Source: Ogataea parapolymorpha DL-1 (taxonomy: Eukaryota; Ascomycota; Pichiomycetes; Pichiales; Pichiaceae). From it: a stretch of 64,000 bases of DNA. The DNA lies in NCBI RefSeq assembly GCF_000187245.1, contig NC_027860.1:930001-994000 (forward strand), given 5' to 3'. Below the pieces are notes generated by a model. The model saw only the letters and a list, made by a program, of their open reading frames with translations. It was not told the DNA's origin and searched no databases. Shown here one piece after another: positions 36,804 to 45,529 of the stretch. Every line of letters begins with the position of its first letter. Positions within the stretch are counted from its first letter, which is position 1. The translations under genes were made by a program, and so were the position numbers.

Positions 36804-39305
36804 ATGACATCAAAACTAGATATAAACCCACAGAAAAATGATAATGACTCACTCATACAATATGCTCTGACATCGGATGATTATCTGGACCAATTTGTGC
36901 CAATAATAAAAGCTGAATTGGCGAACAAAGAGTCTTTGGAGGATTTGATATCGAGACTTGATTCCGCGTACAAAGAAAAAGAAGACACCCTTGAAGGAGC
37001 TTCCTTTACTTCAATAGACAAGCTGACTAGCTCAATCGAAAACATATCCGAAGTATCAAAATCTTCCGGGCAAATCGGTCAAGAGATTGCGTCCATAAAT
37101 GGCCAGCTTAGAAAGACAGGGTTGGATTATCTGGATAAGAAGAAAACCGCCCTCAAATACAAGCGACTCCATAACAAGATATCAGAGACTACATTGACAA
37201 TTAACTTGTGCCTGGATATGCTTGATAAAACAAACAAAGTCTTTGAATTGTTTCACAACAAAAGCTATTATAAAGCTTTGATCAACTTGAATTTGCTTAT
37301 GAAAAGTCGGTCTGAAGACATCGAAATGTTTGAATTCACTCAAAAAATTCATAACTCGCTTCCGACAATCAAACAGCTTATTATCGATGAGACATTCAAC
37401 CAGCTAATAAGATGGTTCAACGTCAGCTTTGAAAAAAATCTTACAGCAATCGGAGAACAAATGTTCGAGCATTTTGAGAAGCTGAATCAAGCATGGGCTG
37501 AACAACAGCAGCAGGATGAAAGTTTGCTTCCGTTCAAGGTAAACACGCCTTTGGAAAGGGCTTTCAGAGATGACGAGCTCAAATCTTTCAACCCCCTCTC
37601 AAATGACAAGATTCAGATTGATCTTGGTCCAATTTATCATTCTATAATGGTGTTCGAGCTGATCGATGAATTTGATAGACTCAAAGATGACTTTTCCAAC
37701 GAACTGCTTCGTAAGCGTGATCGACTGATCTACCCTATAAGAGAGGCACTCGCGACTCGAAAACTGGACATGTTTTCCAACAACGAGTCTCTGAAAATTG
37801 TCATTTACTCGCTCGCTGCCTTTTTCGTGACTGACAGAATGATTGCAGCCAAAACGGAATATCAATTGAGAAACAAAAAGCAAACCGATGATTTGTTTAG
37901 TTCTGTCATCACAAAATTCATTCCAGTGCTAAAGAGACACATTGAGAAATATCATGACGACTTTCAAAACTTGAAGGAACTGAACGAAATAATTGGCGTC
38001 TTTGTCCAAATCCTGGAAAATTATGAGTTCAATGTGGAAGCACTCTATGAAGTACTTATTACGCTATTCCAACAATACATCAGTACTCTTACAAAAGATT
38101 TTGAGCTTGATTATCAAAACCTGTCTCTTGAGGAAAACCCACAGCCTATCACTATCGAGAATAAGACACAATTGAATAATGTTCAGGCAAACTGTTTCCA
38201 CAAATTTAAAGATACCATAACAGAGTTCCCAGTTGTTCTTCCGTTCTCGATAATCTATGTGGCTACTTGTTTAAAAATGAGAGTGTTTATTCATGATATT
38301 TACGACTTCGTTGGAAAGTATTATGTGCATCAAAATTCGGAGATCTTGAAGCTTATTGGCAAATCTGTGGATCACGTTCTCATAAATATCGTGTTGAAGG
38401 ATCTCAAAACGAAAATCGATTCTTCATATAAAGAAGAGGTGTCCCAGAACCTCATTAATCTAGAGTTCTTTTCCAGGTCCGTGATTGAAATCGAAAATTA
38501 TTTGAACTACTCCAGCGATCCCACCATCGCGAGATGCAGGTCATCATCGCTATTAACTCGCTTAAGGTCTCAGAAAGAGTTTCAAGCAATACAGTCTAAA
38601 GCGGAAGAAGGAATGTTCGATATGGTGGACTCCAAAATTGATATGCTGTTTGATATGGTCGATTTTGATTGGGAATCCAAGGAAGTCAATGAGGAGCCTA
38701 GCATTGGTATCAAAGATATGGGGCTGTTCTTGGAAAACATATTCATGCTTGACTTCTCGCATCTTCCCTACACAATCAAATCTCTGTTGCTGATTAGAAC
38801 ATTTGACAAAATTGTCAACTTCTTTAAACAATCGATCTATCAAACTGATTTTATCACAAACGAAAGTATAATGAATTTTGAGACGGATATCAAGTATATT
38901 GAATCTATTATTCCTGGTCTCAAGCAACAGAAAACATCGACGCGGCACCTGACGGCTGACTCGGATACTTCCAACTCGACTTTCCAAACTATATTTGCTG
39001 GTTTAACACAAATCATAGACCTTTTGAAAGACGGAAATCTAGAAGCTTACAAAGATGAGACTACACGAATGCGTAAATTCAATACCATTTTGCCAGAAGA
39101 AGCGATCGAGTTAATTCAGAAACTTGAAAACTATCAGGTGCTGAAACGCGAGATGTCAGAACCAGAGCAACAAGAACACGTTGATCCCAATAGTGGGTCA
39201 AATGGAGATTCCGCACGGTCAATGTTTGGCTTCAAGAGGTCGAATACCACCGCATCTTTTACATCTCCTTCAAAAATGTCAATGTTCAAAAGACAGATTT
39301 CCTAA
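36804..39305 (+). CDS. SEC15: Exocyst complex subunit Sec15
   Basis: Rab Sec4 effector in the exocyst, which tethers secretory vesicles to the plasma membrane at growth sites. The 833-residue product has the Sec15 layout: an N-terminal coiled coil with 'LEDLISRLDSAYKEKEDTLE' and 'QIASINGQLRKTGLDYLDKK'-type heptads, 'KSYYKALINLNLLMKS', then long helical rods with 'LPFSIIYVATCLKMRVFIHD' and a C-terminal region containing 'GLTQIIDLLKDGNLEAYKDE', the part that binds Sec4 in the family. S. cerevisiae Sec15 is 910 residues. The ATG at 36804 was used because the upstream extension starts with TTG. Only 1 bp separates its stop from that of the convergent EMC4. Confidence 0.87.
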   Translation: MTSKLDINPQKNDNDSLIQYALTSDDYLDQFVPIIKAELANKESLEDLISRLDSAYKEKEDTLEGASFTSIDKLTSSIENISEVSKSSGQIGQEIASINGQLRKTGLDYLDKKKTALKYKRLHNKISETTLTINLCLDMLDKTNKVFELFHNKSYYKALINLNLLMKSRSEDIEMFEFTQKIHNSLPTIKQLIIDETFNQLIRWFNVSFEKNLTAIGEQMFEHFEKLNQAWAEQQQQDESLLPFKVNTPLERAFRDDELKSFNPLSNDKIQIDLGPIYHSIMVFELIDEFDRLKDDFSNELLRKRDRLIYPIREALATRKLDMFSNNESLKIVIYSLAAFFVTDRMIAAKTEYQLRNKKQTDDLFSSVITKFIPVLKRHIEKYHDDFQNLKELNEIIGVFVQILENYEFNVEALYEVLITLFQQYISTLTKDFELDYQNLSLEENPQPITIENKTQLNNVQANCFHKFKDTITEFPVVLPFSIIYVATCLKMRVFIHDIYDFVGKYYVHQNSEILKLIGKSVDHVLINIVLKDLKTKIDSSYKEEVSQNLINLEFFSRSVIEIENYLNYSSDPTIARCRSSSLLTRLRSQKEFQAIQSKAEEGMFDMVDSKIDMLFDMVDFDWESKEVNEEPSIGIKDMGLFLENIFMLDFSHLPYTIKSLLLIRTFDKIVNFFKQSIYQTDFITNESIMNFETDIKYIESIIPGLKQQKTSTRHLTADSDTSNSTFQTIFAGLTQIIDLLKDGNLEAYKDETTRMRKFNTILPEEAIELIQKLENYQVLKREMSEPEQQEHVDPNSGSNGDSARSMFGFKRSNTTASFTSPSKMSMFKRQIS

Positions 39306-39306
39306 A

Positions 39307-39810
39307 TTACACTTCAAGTGACTCCCAGCTAAGCCAGTCACTGCTCCGATTTGGAATCAAGCCCAGCTTATTCAACTTCCAAACGCCAATGGCCATGTTT
39401 CCACAACAACATGCAACATATAGAAACTGTAAAAGCGTCTTTCCCTGATTATCGTTTAATTCTAAATCGCGGAACTTTTCTTTAACTTGAAAAATCTCCT
39501 TTATAGAGTTGACGAAAAGCATCAATACCATGACAATAGGAATCAGTTGAAGCGAATTGGGTGACATATACATCATTATCAAGTTCATAGGAATATTTTT
39601 AGATGGTGATTTTGCCACATCCCACGCTCTTTCGTATTTCAGTTTCTCAAGCCCCGAGCTTTTGTTCGCTATTCTCCCTTGCGGCTTGACCTTGCCTTCT
39701 TTCCATTGTTTGTAAAACTGCTCACTGAAGCCAGGAGGTGGTGGAGCAGATTTTCCGGATGGCTTATCGCCCCTTTTTGGTGGGCTTCTATATTGACTGA
39801 CCCAATCCAT
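39307..39810 (-). CDS. EMC4: ER membrane protein complex subunit 4
   Basis: Component of the EMC insertase that places tail-anchored and multi-pass proteins into the ER membrane. The 167-residue protein (yeast Emc4 190) has a cytosolic, proline-rich N-terminus, the conserved 'RAWDVAKSPSKNIPMNLIMM' segment directly before the first hydrophobic stretch (about 83-102), and a second one around 'LLQFLYVACCCGNMAIGVWK', followed by 'LNKLGLIPNRSSDWLSW'. This matches the DUF1077/EMC4 domain. The gene is convergent with SEC15 (1 bp) and divergent from POP7, with 39 bp between start codons. Confidence 0.9.
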   Translation of the reverse strand: MDWVSQYRSPPKRGDKPSGKSAPPPPGFSEQFYKQWKEGKVKPQGRIANKSSGLEKLKYERAWDVAKSPSKNIPMNLIMMYMSPNSLQLIPIVMVLMLFVNSIKEIFQVKEKFRDLELNDNQGKTLLQFLYVACCCGNMAIGVWKLNKLGLIPNRSSDWLSWESLEV

Positions 39811-39849
39811 GAAAAAATAATTAAATTCAAATTATTTTTGTTTCGAGCC

Positions 39850-40251
39850 ATGCAAAATTATATATTAGTCAAGCACGCTCCCGCACTCAAGTACTCATAT
39901 AATGATTCACGAACAGTGGTGCACATAAAGTCTTCCACTCCATTCATGTCGGCAGTTAAACGAATACAGAAGAACATAGAGTATTTTGATCATAAATATA
40001 CGAAGAAAGGGAAGCCGATACCAAATCAGAGCAAGTCAGTACCATATATTATTGTGCGCGGAATGGGAAAAGCAATTGTCAAGGTTACTAATCTCGCTCT
40101 CCATTTTGATCAAGAGCTAAACTACAAAGTAGAAGTGTTCACCAAAACAGTAGAAGTTCTTGATGAGCTACAAAGTGCGAATGATGATGACATTTACCAG
40201 CGAAGGAAAGTTTCTTGCATCGAATTGCATATACATCTTCAGAAAAGGTAA
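39850..40251 (+). CDS. POP7: RNase P/RNase MRP protein subunit Pop7 (Rpp20-like, Alba fold)
   Basis: Small Alba-type RNA-binding protein that pairs with Pop6 on the P3 domain of RNase P and RNase MRP RNAs, acting in tRNA and rRNA maturation. In 133 residues it shows 'IKSSTPFMSAVKRIQKNIEY', 'IIVRGMGKAIVKVTNLALHF', 'KVEVFTKTVEVLDELQ' and the C-terminal 'RKVSCIELHIHL'. Each aligns in order with yeast Pop7 (140 residues). The ATG at 39850 starts immediately before the domain. A longer frame running back over the EMC4 start is a shadow. The promoter shared with EMC4 is 39 bp. Confidence 0.9.
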   Translation: MQNYILVKHAPALKYSYNDSRTVVHIKSSTPFMSAVKRIQKNIEYFDHKYTKKGKPIPNQSKSVPYIIVRGMGKAIVKVTNLALHFDQELNYKVEVFTKTVEVLDELQSANDDDIYQRRKVSCIELHIHLQKR

Positions 40252-40325
40252 ACACATTCCAAATTATAGCTTATGGTATTAATACATCAGCAGCTCAACA
40301 GGTGCTCTCATTAGTATTCATTTTT

Positions 40326-40763
40326 TTATATTTTGCTCTCTTCATCAATCGTTAATGTGCGGGTCAGCTTATTGAGACATTTCTGTTGAATATCTGTTAG
40401 TTGTTTGAGTAATTTCTCGTGTTGTTTGCATTCTTGTTTGTCGGTTGATTCTAGTTTTAGCTTGCTTATAAGTTCATTACAATTGTTCAGACAATCGTCG
40501 AAATACCCCAAATAGTAACGTCGCTCCAGACCATGAATCGTTTGGCCTTTAATTATGCTATCTACCGAGCAAAGGTTAGCTTTTACTATTGGGTTTTCCA
40601 TAAAGGTTTCAAGCTCGCTCACGATGGGGCCTTCTTGCAAAAATTGATTCTTCTGTAAAAGATACTCTTCGTAGCTTTGTCCCTTACGAACTCGTATCTG
40701 GCTACCCTCCGCCTTTACCGATGCACTTTCATGACTATGGTTCATAGAATCAGGAGCTTCCAT
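40326..40763 (-). CDS. Small helical protein of unknown function
   Basis: Not recognised. The 145-residue product has a polar N-terminus (about 25 residues), then 'RVRKGQSYEEYLLQKNQFLQ' and a TPR-like pair of helices, 'IHGLERRYYLGYFDDCLNNC' and 'NELISKLKLE', followed by a cysteine- and lysine-rich coil ('KQECKQHEKLLKQLTDIQQK'). It is all-alpha in appearance and probably cytosolic or nuclear, with no signal peptide or membrane segment. A single TPR-type helix-turn-helix is the best structural guess. It is convergent with POP7 (74 bp) and lies 75 bp downstream of the YjbQ-family gene on the same strand. Confidence 0.6.
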   Translation of the reverse strand: MEAPDSMNHSHESASVKAEGSQIRVRKGQSYEEYLLQKNQFLQEGPIVSELETFMENPIVKANLCSVDSIIKGQTIHGLERRYYLGYFDDCLNNCNELISKLKLESTDKQECKQHEKLLKQLTDIQQKCLNKLTRTLTIDEESKI

Positions 40764-40838
40764 TGAAAAGTTACTATGTTATAATTTTTATTTAATATTT
40801 TTTTCGATATCGACATTTGAATAAATAGATAACCCGGC

Positions 40839-41276
40839 TTACTCCTTGAGCCCATTGATGGTAGCCACACAATGTCTTGTGTGTCTGTAGTCCCTGAACT
40901 CCAGCAACCAAATGCCTTGCCATGTACCTGTTGCCAGTCTCCCATTGCTAATAGGGATGTTGAGCGAGGCTCCTATCAAGGAAGATTTGACGTGCCCCGA
41001 CATGTCATCTGGGCCTTCGTCTGTATGAATGAATTGGCATTTACCACCTCCGTTGTCAGGGCAGATCATGTTCAAGGCAGTCGTCATGTCAGTACGGACA
41101 TCGGGGTCCCAGTTTTCGTTCAAACTCAAAGCACAAGATGTGTGTTGAACGAACAAGTTGAGCATTCCAACCTTATAATTCTTAATCTGTGGGAGGTTCT
41201 TTAATACCTCATCTGTGACCAGATAGCAGCCGCGGGATCGTGGCGAGAAGGAGAATTTAGTTTGTTCCCAAGACAT
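40839..41276 (-). CDS. YjbQ/UPF0047 family protein
   Basis: Member of the widely conserved YjbQ family. Bacterial members have been reported to have weak thiamine-phosphate synthase activity, but the cellular role is unsettled. The 145-residue protein consists entirely of the domain: 'GCYLVTDEVLKNLPQIKNYK', the His/Glu site 'VQHTSCALSLNENWDPDVRT', 'DEGPDDMSGHVKSSLIGASL' and 'GRLATGTWQGIWLLEFRDY', with conserved histidines that could bind a metal. Only 45 bp separate its start from the stop of the upstream same-strand protease gene, so its promoter is minimal or lies within that gene. Confidence 0.9.
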   Translation of the reverse strand: MSWEQTKFSFSPRSRGCYLVTDEVLKNLPQIKNYKVGMLNLFVQHTSCALSLNENWDPDVRTDMTTALNMICPDNGGGKCQFIHTDEGPDDMSGHVKSSLIGASLNIPISNGRLATGTWQGIWLLEFRDYRHTRHCVATINGLKE

Positions 41277-41321
41277 AGATAGGATAGAGATAATTGCTGA
41301 AAAGAATACGACTTACATAAT

Positions 41322-42734
41322 CTAAAAGTCTGAGTCTGAAAATGTTTCCGGACTGTAATCGTGGTCCTCCTCTTCATCATCACTAGAAATTAAAGGCCCT
41401 GCCAGGAGAAGCGTTTCTGGAGAACAGAAAAAATCAATGGGCTGTTCGAACGCGGTGGTTCTCTCCTCCTCGTTGTATTCCCAAAGACCCTTCAATTCAC
41501 CCCTATATAGGGCTGTCGATATTGTTGATAAAATAATACTTGGGCACAGATATAGTAGTGCCGGCTGTGCCCGATTGAAAACATGTAATACTGTCACGGT
41601 GGATATCAGCCCTATTGTATAACCGATCAGAGCACTGTAAAAGTATGGCTTATCAATTTTTTGTAGGTGATGAAACTCTGTGCAGGGATGCAGCTCATGA
41701 TATCTATATAGGTCATACCTCAAACAAAGCGAAATGAATAGGCCAGGCACTATCATGTCTCCCAGACCCAAGATTGACATCTGAACCTCGTTATGCTCGC
41801 TGGACAGCTTGCTAGGGACAAGCATTTTGACAGGAATATCAATTTTGGTAGCAACATCAACCATGACGTCAGATCCGAAGACAAAATAAATATCGTAGAC
41901 GAAGAAGAGAATCAGCAAGATTAATGCTGGCCTGAAGCTGGGTAATCTGCTCACAGAAAGGCCAAATATCGTGAAAGAAGCACCAAATATGTTGCTCAAT
42001 ATCCAGTTGTTTTTGCCATCTAGTAAAGCGAACACAATGGAGAAAGCAATTCCAAAGAACCATCCGTAGATGTCCGCTGTGGAACAGTAGAAATTGAACA
42101 GTTGATTTTCTTTCTTGATATCTACACGTGACTCCAATAGCATCTCACTTTTGATGATTTCCTCGGCTTCTGTGGAGTCGGGAAGTAGGAAGTTTTCTTC
42201 CACTCCTGCAGAGTGAAATAAATCATCCCGAGATATAGTTATGGCATATCTTTTGACAAATCGTAGCGAATCAAAACCGAATTGGTGGCAAATCTTGCGT
42301 ACTGTGACTTTTATCAGATAGGAGATCGTGAACGAGTTCGCTTTGACGCTCAAGATGATTAAATAGCAGTTTAAGATTCTGGTGATTTTTTCGATATCCC
42401 AATTTCGTATTGCAAAATACAAGCCTATGAGAGCAATACCGGCCAGCACTGGCATGGCAAAGGCATGAGTCTCGTCAATCACCGCTTCGGGTATTGATGT
42501 TTCATCGCGATCTGATGGATCAAATAAGGGGTGTTTATCGTTGGCTATTTTAGCGTTTCTTGGTCTCTCAATAGTACTGTAACTCCCCAAAGAAACTAAA
42601 ATGACAGCTATCAAAATTACCGTGGCATAGGATAGATATGCCGTGCTAACGTATGATTGGTCATAGATGTAGAATGCAAATTTATTAGCTAGGTTGTGCG
42701 AATACCTTCGGCCCCATTCAATGTATTTCTCCAT
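41322..42734 (-). CDS. Signal-peptide-peptidase-like intramembrane aspartyl protease (Ypf1 type)
   Basis: Predicted polytopic ER protease that cleaves transmembrane segments, linked in yeast to ER-associated degradation. Both catalytic aspartates are present in their membrane contexts: 'FFVYDIYFVFGSDVM' (YD, about residue 281) and 'SILGLGDMIVPGLFISLCLR' (GLGD, about 319-322). The PAL motif follows in 'RAQPALLYLCPSIILST' (about 390). About nine hydrophobic segments are visible. The C-terminal tail is acidic (SSDDEEEDHDYS). The length is 470 residues, against 587 for S. cerevisiae Ypf1 (YKL100C). The start is the first ATG, with 80 bp to the divergent methyltransferase exon 1. Confidence 0.9.
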   Translation of the reverse strand: MEKYIEWGRRYSHNLANKFAFYIYDQSYVSTAYLSYATVILIAVILVSLGSYSTIERPRNAKIANDKHPLFDPSDRDETSIPEAVIDETHAFAMPVLAGIALIGLYFAIRNWDIEKITRILNCYLIILSVKANSFTISYLIKVTVRKICHQFGFDSLRFVKRYAITISRDDLFHSAGVEENFLLPDSTEAEEIIKSEMLLESRVDIKKENQLFNFYCSTADIYGWFFGIAFSIVFALLDGKNNWILSNIFGASFTIFGLSVSRLPSFRPALILLILFFVYDIYFVFGSDVMVDVATKIDIPVKMLVPSKLSSEHNEVQMSILGLGDMIVPGLFISLCLRYDLYRYHELHPCTEFHHLQKIDKPYFYSALIGYTIGLISTVTVLHVFNRAQPALLYLCPSIILSTISTALYRGELKGLWEYNEEERTTAFEQPIDFFCSPETLLLAGPLISSDDEEEDHDYSPETFSDSDF

Positions 42735-42814
42735 AACAGGAAGGAAGAGGGTAATTTTTTCAAGTACGTGTTCGAAAAAAGGTGCTTTTTAACGAATTAT
42801 TAAATTTCTTTCCA

Positions 42815-44322
42815 ATGTCTTCATTGAAAGAGTTAGAACAGTTCAATTGCGGTCTACGAACCACGAACGTGAGTACCATGGTCCCAGGATATTAACCAAG
42901 TAGTATCCAGCTATCAAAAATGCACCATTGCCGGCTGATGGTCCAGGGTCCAAGCACTTCAACAACTGGATTCTCTTGTCCATTATGTTAGGTGTTCCTT
43001 TCTATATCACTAGAAGACTTGGATTGGGCCTATACAGTTTTGTCTTTTTGTTTGCATTGTTAGCAATTCCAATTCTGATGGCCTGGTGGACTGTTCTGTC
43101 GACCTACTCCCCAAGGCTCAATGAAAAGGTCAAATTGCCAAACATGGGTGTTCAATACTACCTTGAATTCCATGACGATGAACTTAAGAATAAATACAAG
43201 GATCAGCAGAAAATCCCAATGGAGACTTTCCACAATCTTTATTTTGAAGGAAAGGTGTCTTTTAAAGGTGATGCCTTGGACGTCATGGAATACAGACACG
43301 ATTGGGCTTCGTTCAGATTTACCTTGAGCTTGTTCAAATTCTTCCTGTTTGGCATGATTCCAGAAGTCATCATGCATACCAAATCGCAGGATGAGGAACA
43401 AGTGAGAGATCACTATGACAGGGGCGATGATTTTTACTCCTGGTTCTTAGGCCCAAGAATGATTTACACCTCTGGTATCATCACTGAAATTGAGAAAAAT
43501 GAGACTCTTGAGGAACTTCAAGACAACAAGTTGAAAGTCGTCTGTGAGAAGATCGGTTTGAAAAAAGGTGACAAGATGCTTGATCTCGGATGCGGATGGG
43601 GTACTCTTGCTTGTTTTGCTTCTTCGCAATACGGGGCAGAGGTCACTGGTGTCACATTGGGCAAGAACCAAACCAAATATGGTAACGAGAAGTTAGCTTC
43701 TTACGGTGTTTCTCCTGACCAATCCCGCATCGTGTGCTGTGACTATAGAGATTCACCAATGCCTAAAGAGGAGGGCAAGAAATACGACAAGATCACCTGT
43801 TTGGAAATGGCGGAACACGTTGGTGTTAGAAAGTTTTCTTCATTCCTGCGCCAAGTTTATGACATGTTGGATGATGATGGTGTCTTCTTCTTGCAATATG
43901 CCGGATTGAGAAAATCATGGCAATACGAGGACTTGATATGGGGCCTATTCATGAACAAATACATTTTCCCTGGCGCTGACGCCTCAACTCCTTTAGATTT
44001 TGTGATTTCTGCTTTAGAAGGAACTGGATTTGAGACAGTTAGTGTTGACAACATCGGTGTTCATTACTCCGCTACATTATACAGGTGGTACAAAAACTGG
44101 TTGGCCAACAAGGAGGAAGTGATCTCCAAATACGGTATCAAATGGTACAGAATTTGGGAATTCTTCCTTTCTTACTCCACTATTATTGCCAGACAAGGTT
44201 CTGCTACCTGTTATCAAATTGTGCTCAGAAAGAACATCAACTCTTACCACAGAATTGAAGACGTTCCTCGGCAAGAGGGTCTGCTTGCTCCAGCTTCCAG
44301 GCTTGAGAAATGGGCCAAATAG
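42815..44322 (+). CDS. MTS1: Sphingolipid C9-methyltransferase, two exons
   Basis: SAM-dependent enzyme that methylates C9 of the sphingoid base during fungal glucosylceramide synthesis, in the ER membrane. The gene is join(42815-42868, 42904-44322), 490 residues. Exon 2 opens 'YPAIKNAPLPADGPGSK', which in other fungi is an internal segment preceded by a Ser/Thr-rich leader. Without exon 1 the frame has no ATG before it and would begin at TTG. Two membrane segments ('LLSIMLGVPFYITRRLG', 'YSFVFLFALLAIPILMAWW') follow, then 'DFKGDALDVMEYRHDW'-type 'SFKGDALDVMEYRHDWASF', the SAM motif 'MLDLGCGWGTLACFA' and 'CLEMAEHVGVRKFSSFL'. S. cerevisiae lacks this pathway. Confidence 0.93.
42869..42903 (+). 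other. Ultra-short spliceosomal intron of MTS1 (35 nt)
   Basis: Starts GTGAGT, carries TATTAAC at 42890-42896 (branch A 42895) and ends GTAG, 8 nt after the branch A. Phase 0, after codon 18. An earlier AG at 42899-42900 must be skipped, because using it would place an in-frame TAG at the exon border. Confidence 0.88.
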
Positions 44323-44385
44323 TTGTTTTGGATTATATGTAAAAGCATGGTATTTTTATTTATATCTGATTTCTTACAATGTGTC

Positions 44386-45111
44386 TTAATCCCAAGACCA
44401 GGTGATCTCAATTTCGCCTACGTCCTGGTCTGCCAGCTTGGAGAAGGCAGCTGGAGAAAAGTCCAAATCATTGTCTCCACATGACTCGCAAGAGTCAACG
44501 ACCTTGACCGTAACAGAGTTGCCGTTGTAGTTGGCAGTGATGGTCTTACCACAGTAGGACGAGAGATCCTCACCATTGACAGAAGTCTCATAAAGGGAGT
44601 GGGAGATGGCGCAGACCAAGTCAGAGTTGGTGCTGGAGGTTCCACAGTTGTCAGCTCCAACTTCATAAAAGGTTCCTCTACCGGTATGAGCACCACTAGA
44701 TGAAACACTTGTAGAAGTTTCGCTTTGAGAGGCGGAAGACTCAACAGCAGCACTAGTTGTAGTGGTGGAGAAAATTGAAGATAACGTCTGGCCACCAGGT
44801 TCCGAAGTGTGAGCAGAATTCAAGAACGACGTGGACAAAGTAGTCTTTGCGTTGACTGAGGCAAAAGTGCTCGTAACTTTGGGAGCACCAATAAAGTCGG
44901 TGGAAACTGGAACCTGGCCATTCGTGGAATCATCTGTAGGTTTATGTCCAGTTCCAAGCCATTCGAGCTCGTCTGTTTCGATGGTGAGGTGATACTTGTT
45001 CTCAACATAGTTCACAGCCTGTGTGACCTTTTCTCCCAGATCCTGGGCTTCAAAAGGAGCTGCAATGGTATAGGAAGTGAGTGCAAGAATCAAAAGAGTG
45101 GAAGTTTTCAT
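44386..45111 (-). CDS. Secreted Ser/Thr-rich protein with a C-terminal double-psi beta-barrel (RlpA/barwin-like)
   Basis: Predicted cell-wall or secreted protein of 241 residues. A cleavable signal peptide covers about 1-18 (MKTSTLLILALTSYTIAA). A long Ser/Thr-rich, probably O-mannosylated stalk spans about 75-140. The last about 100 residues form a DPBB domain: 'GRGTFYEVGADNCG', 'VCAISHSLYE', 'CGKTITANYNGNSVTVKVVD' and 'CESCGDNDLDFSPAAFSKLA', with paired cysteines and the conserved aspartates of this family. Fungal relatives include expansin-like and papain-inhibitor-like proteins. Catalysis is not established, so I give no activity. The promoter region upstream is 418 bp. Confidence 0.85.
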   Translation of the reverse strand: MKTSTLLILALTSYTIAAPFEAQDLGEKVTQAVNYVENKYHLTIETDELEWLGTGHKPTDDSTNGQVPVSTDFIGAPKVTSTFASVNAKTTLSTSFLNSAHTSEPGGQTLSSIFSTTTTSAAVESSASQSETSTSVSSSGAHTGRGTFYEVGADNCGTSSTNSDLVCAISHSLYETSVNGEDLSSYCGKTITANYNGNSVTVKVVDSCESCGDNDLDFSPAAFSKLADQDVGEIEITWSWD

Positions 45112-45529
45112 TGGTGAGTGAACAATTTACAATGTGACGGGAAAGGGAGGTGACTTTATAGCGTTCTGCAATTGCATATTACATCATATCATTCTTCCGC
45201 CTCTTCAATAAACGTGCGATTTGTCCAGCTCATGGCCCTAACGGTACGGCCCCCTGCATATGCGCCGACCCGCCCTTTTGGGCCAGCCCAGGATGTTTCT
45301 TGGAGAACAGGGGCCAACAACAGCCAAACGCGCTTTTCGCGTGAATTTCTCTTGTTCAAATCTGTATGATGGCTACATTATGCGATAATTGCAGGCTAGA
45401 ACCATTTTGATTCCTTATTTTGTTAACTAATCATGCACATCATATCTAAAAACAATAGTATCTGTACAGGATTTTAGCGAATATAATTCTGAGGCTGCAT
45501 GATCGGTCTAAACGGTGAAAAAAAAAGTT
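45112..45529. other. Intergenic region upstream of the secreted double-psi-barrel gene
   Basis: A 418-bp region before the minus-strand secreted-protein gene. Unlike the AT-rich leaders elsewhere it holds a GC-rich block at about 45225-45315, with a CCCCT stress-type motif near 45253. An open frame at 45172-45369 has no family features. No RNA gene was seen. Confidence 0.45.

Noticed and set aside
39679..39849. Extension of POP7 upstream to 39679
   Set aside because: The extra residues are antisense to EMC4 and precede the POP7 domain. The ATG at 39850 fits the family.
41277..41330. GTAAGT and TTTTCAG on the minus strand between the protease stop and the YjbQ start, as a possible 20-nt leader intron
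   Set aside because: There is no CTAAC-type branch site between them and the length is below every other intron here. The YjbQ gene is complete without it.
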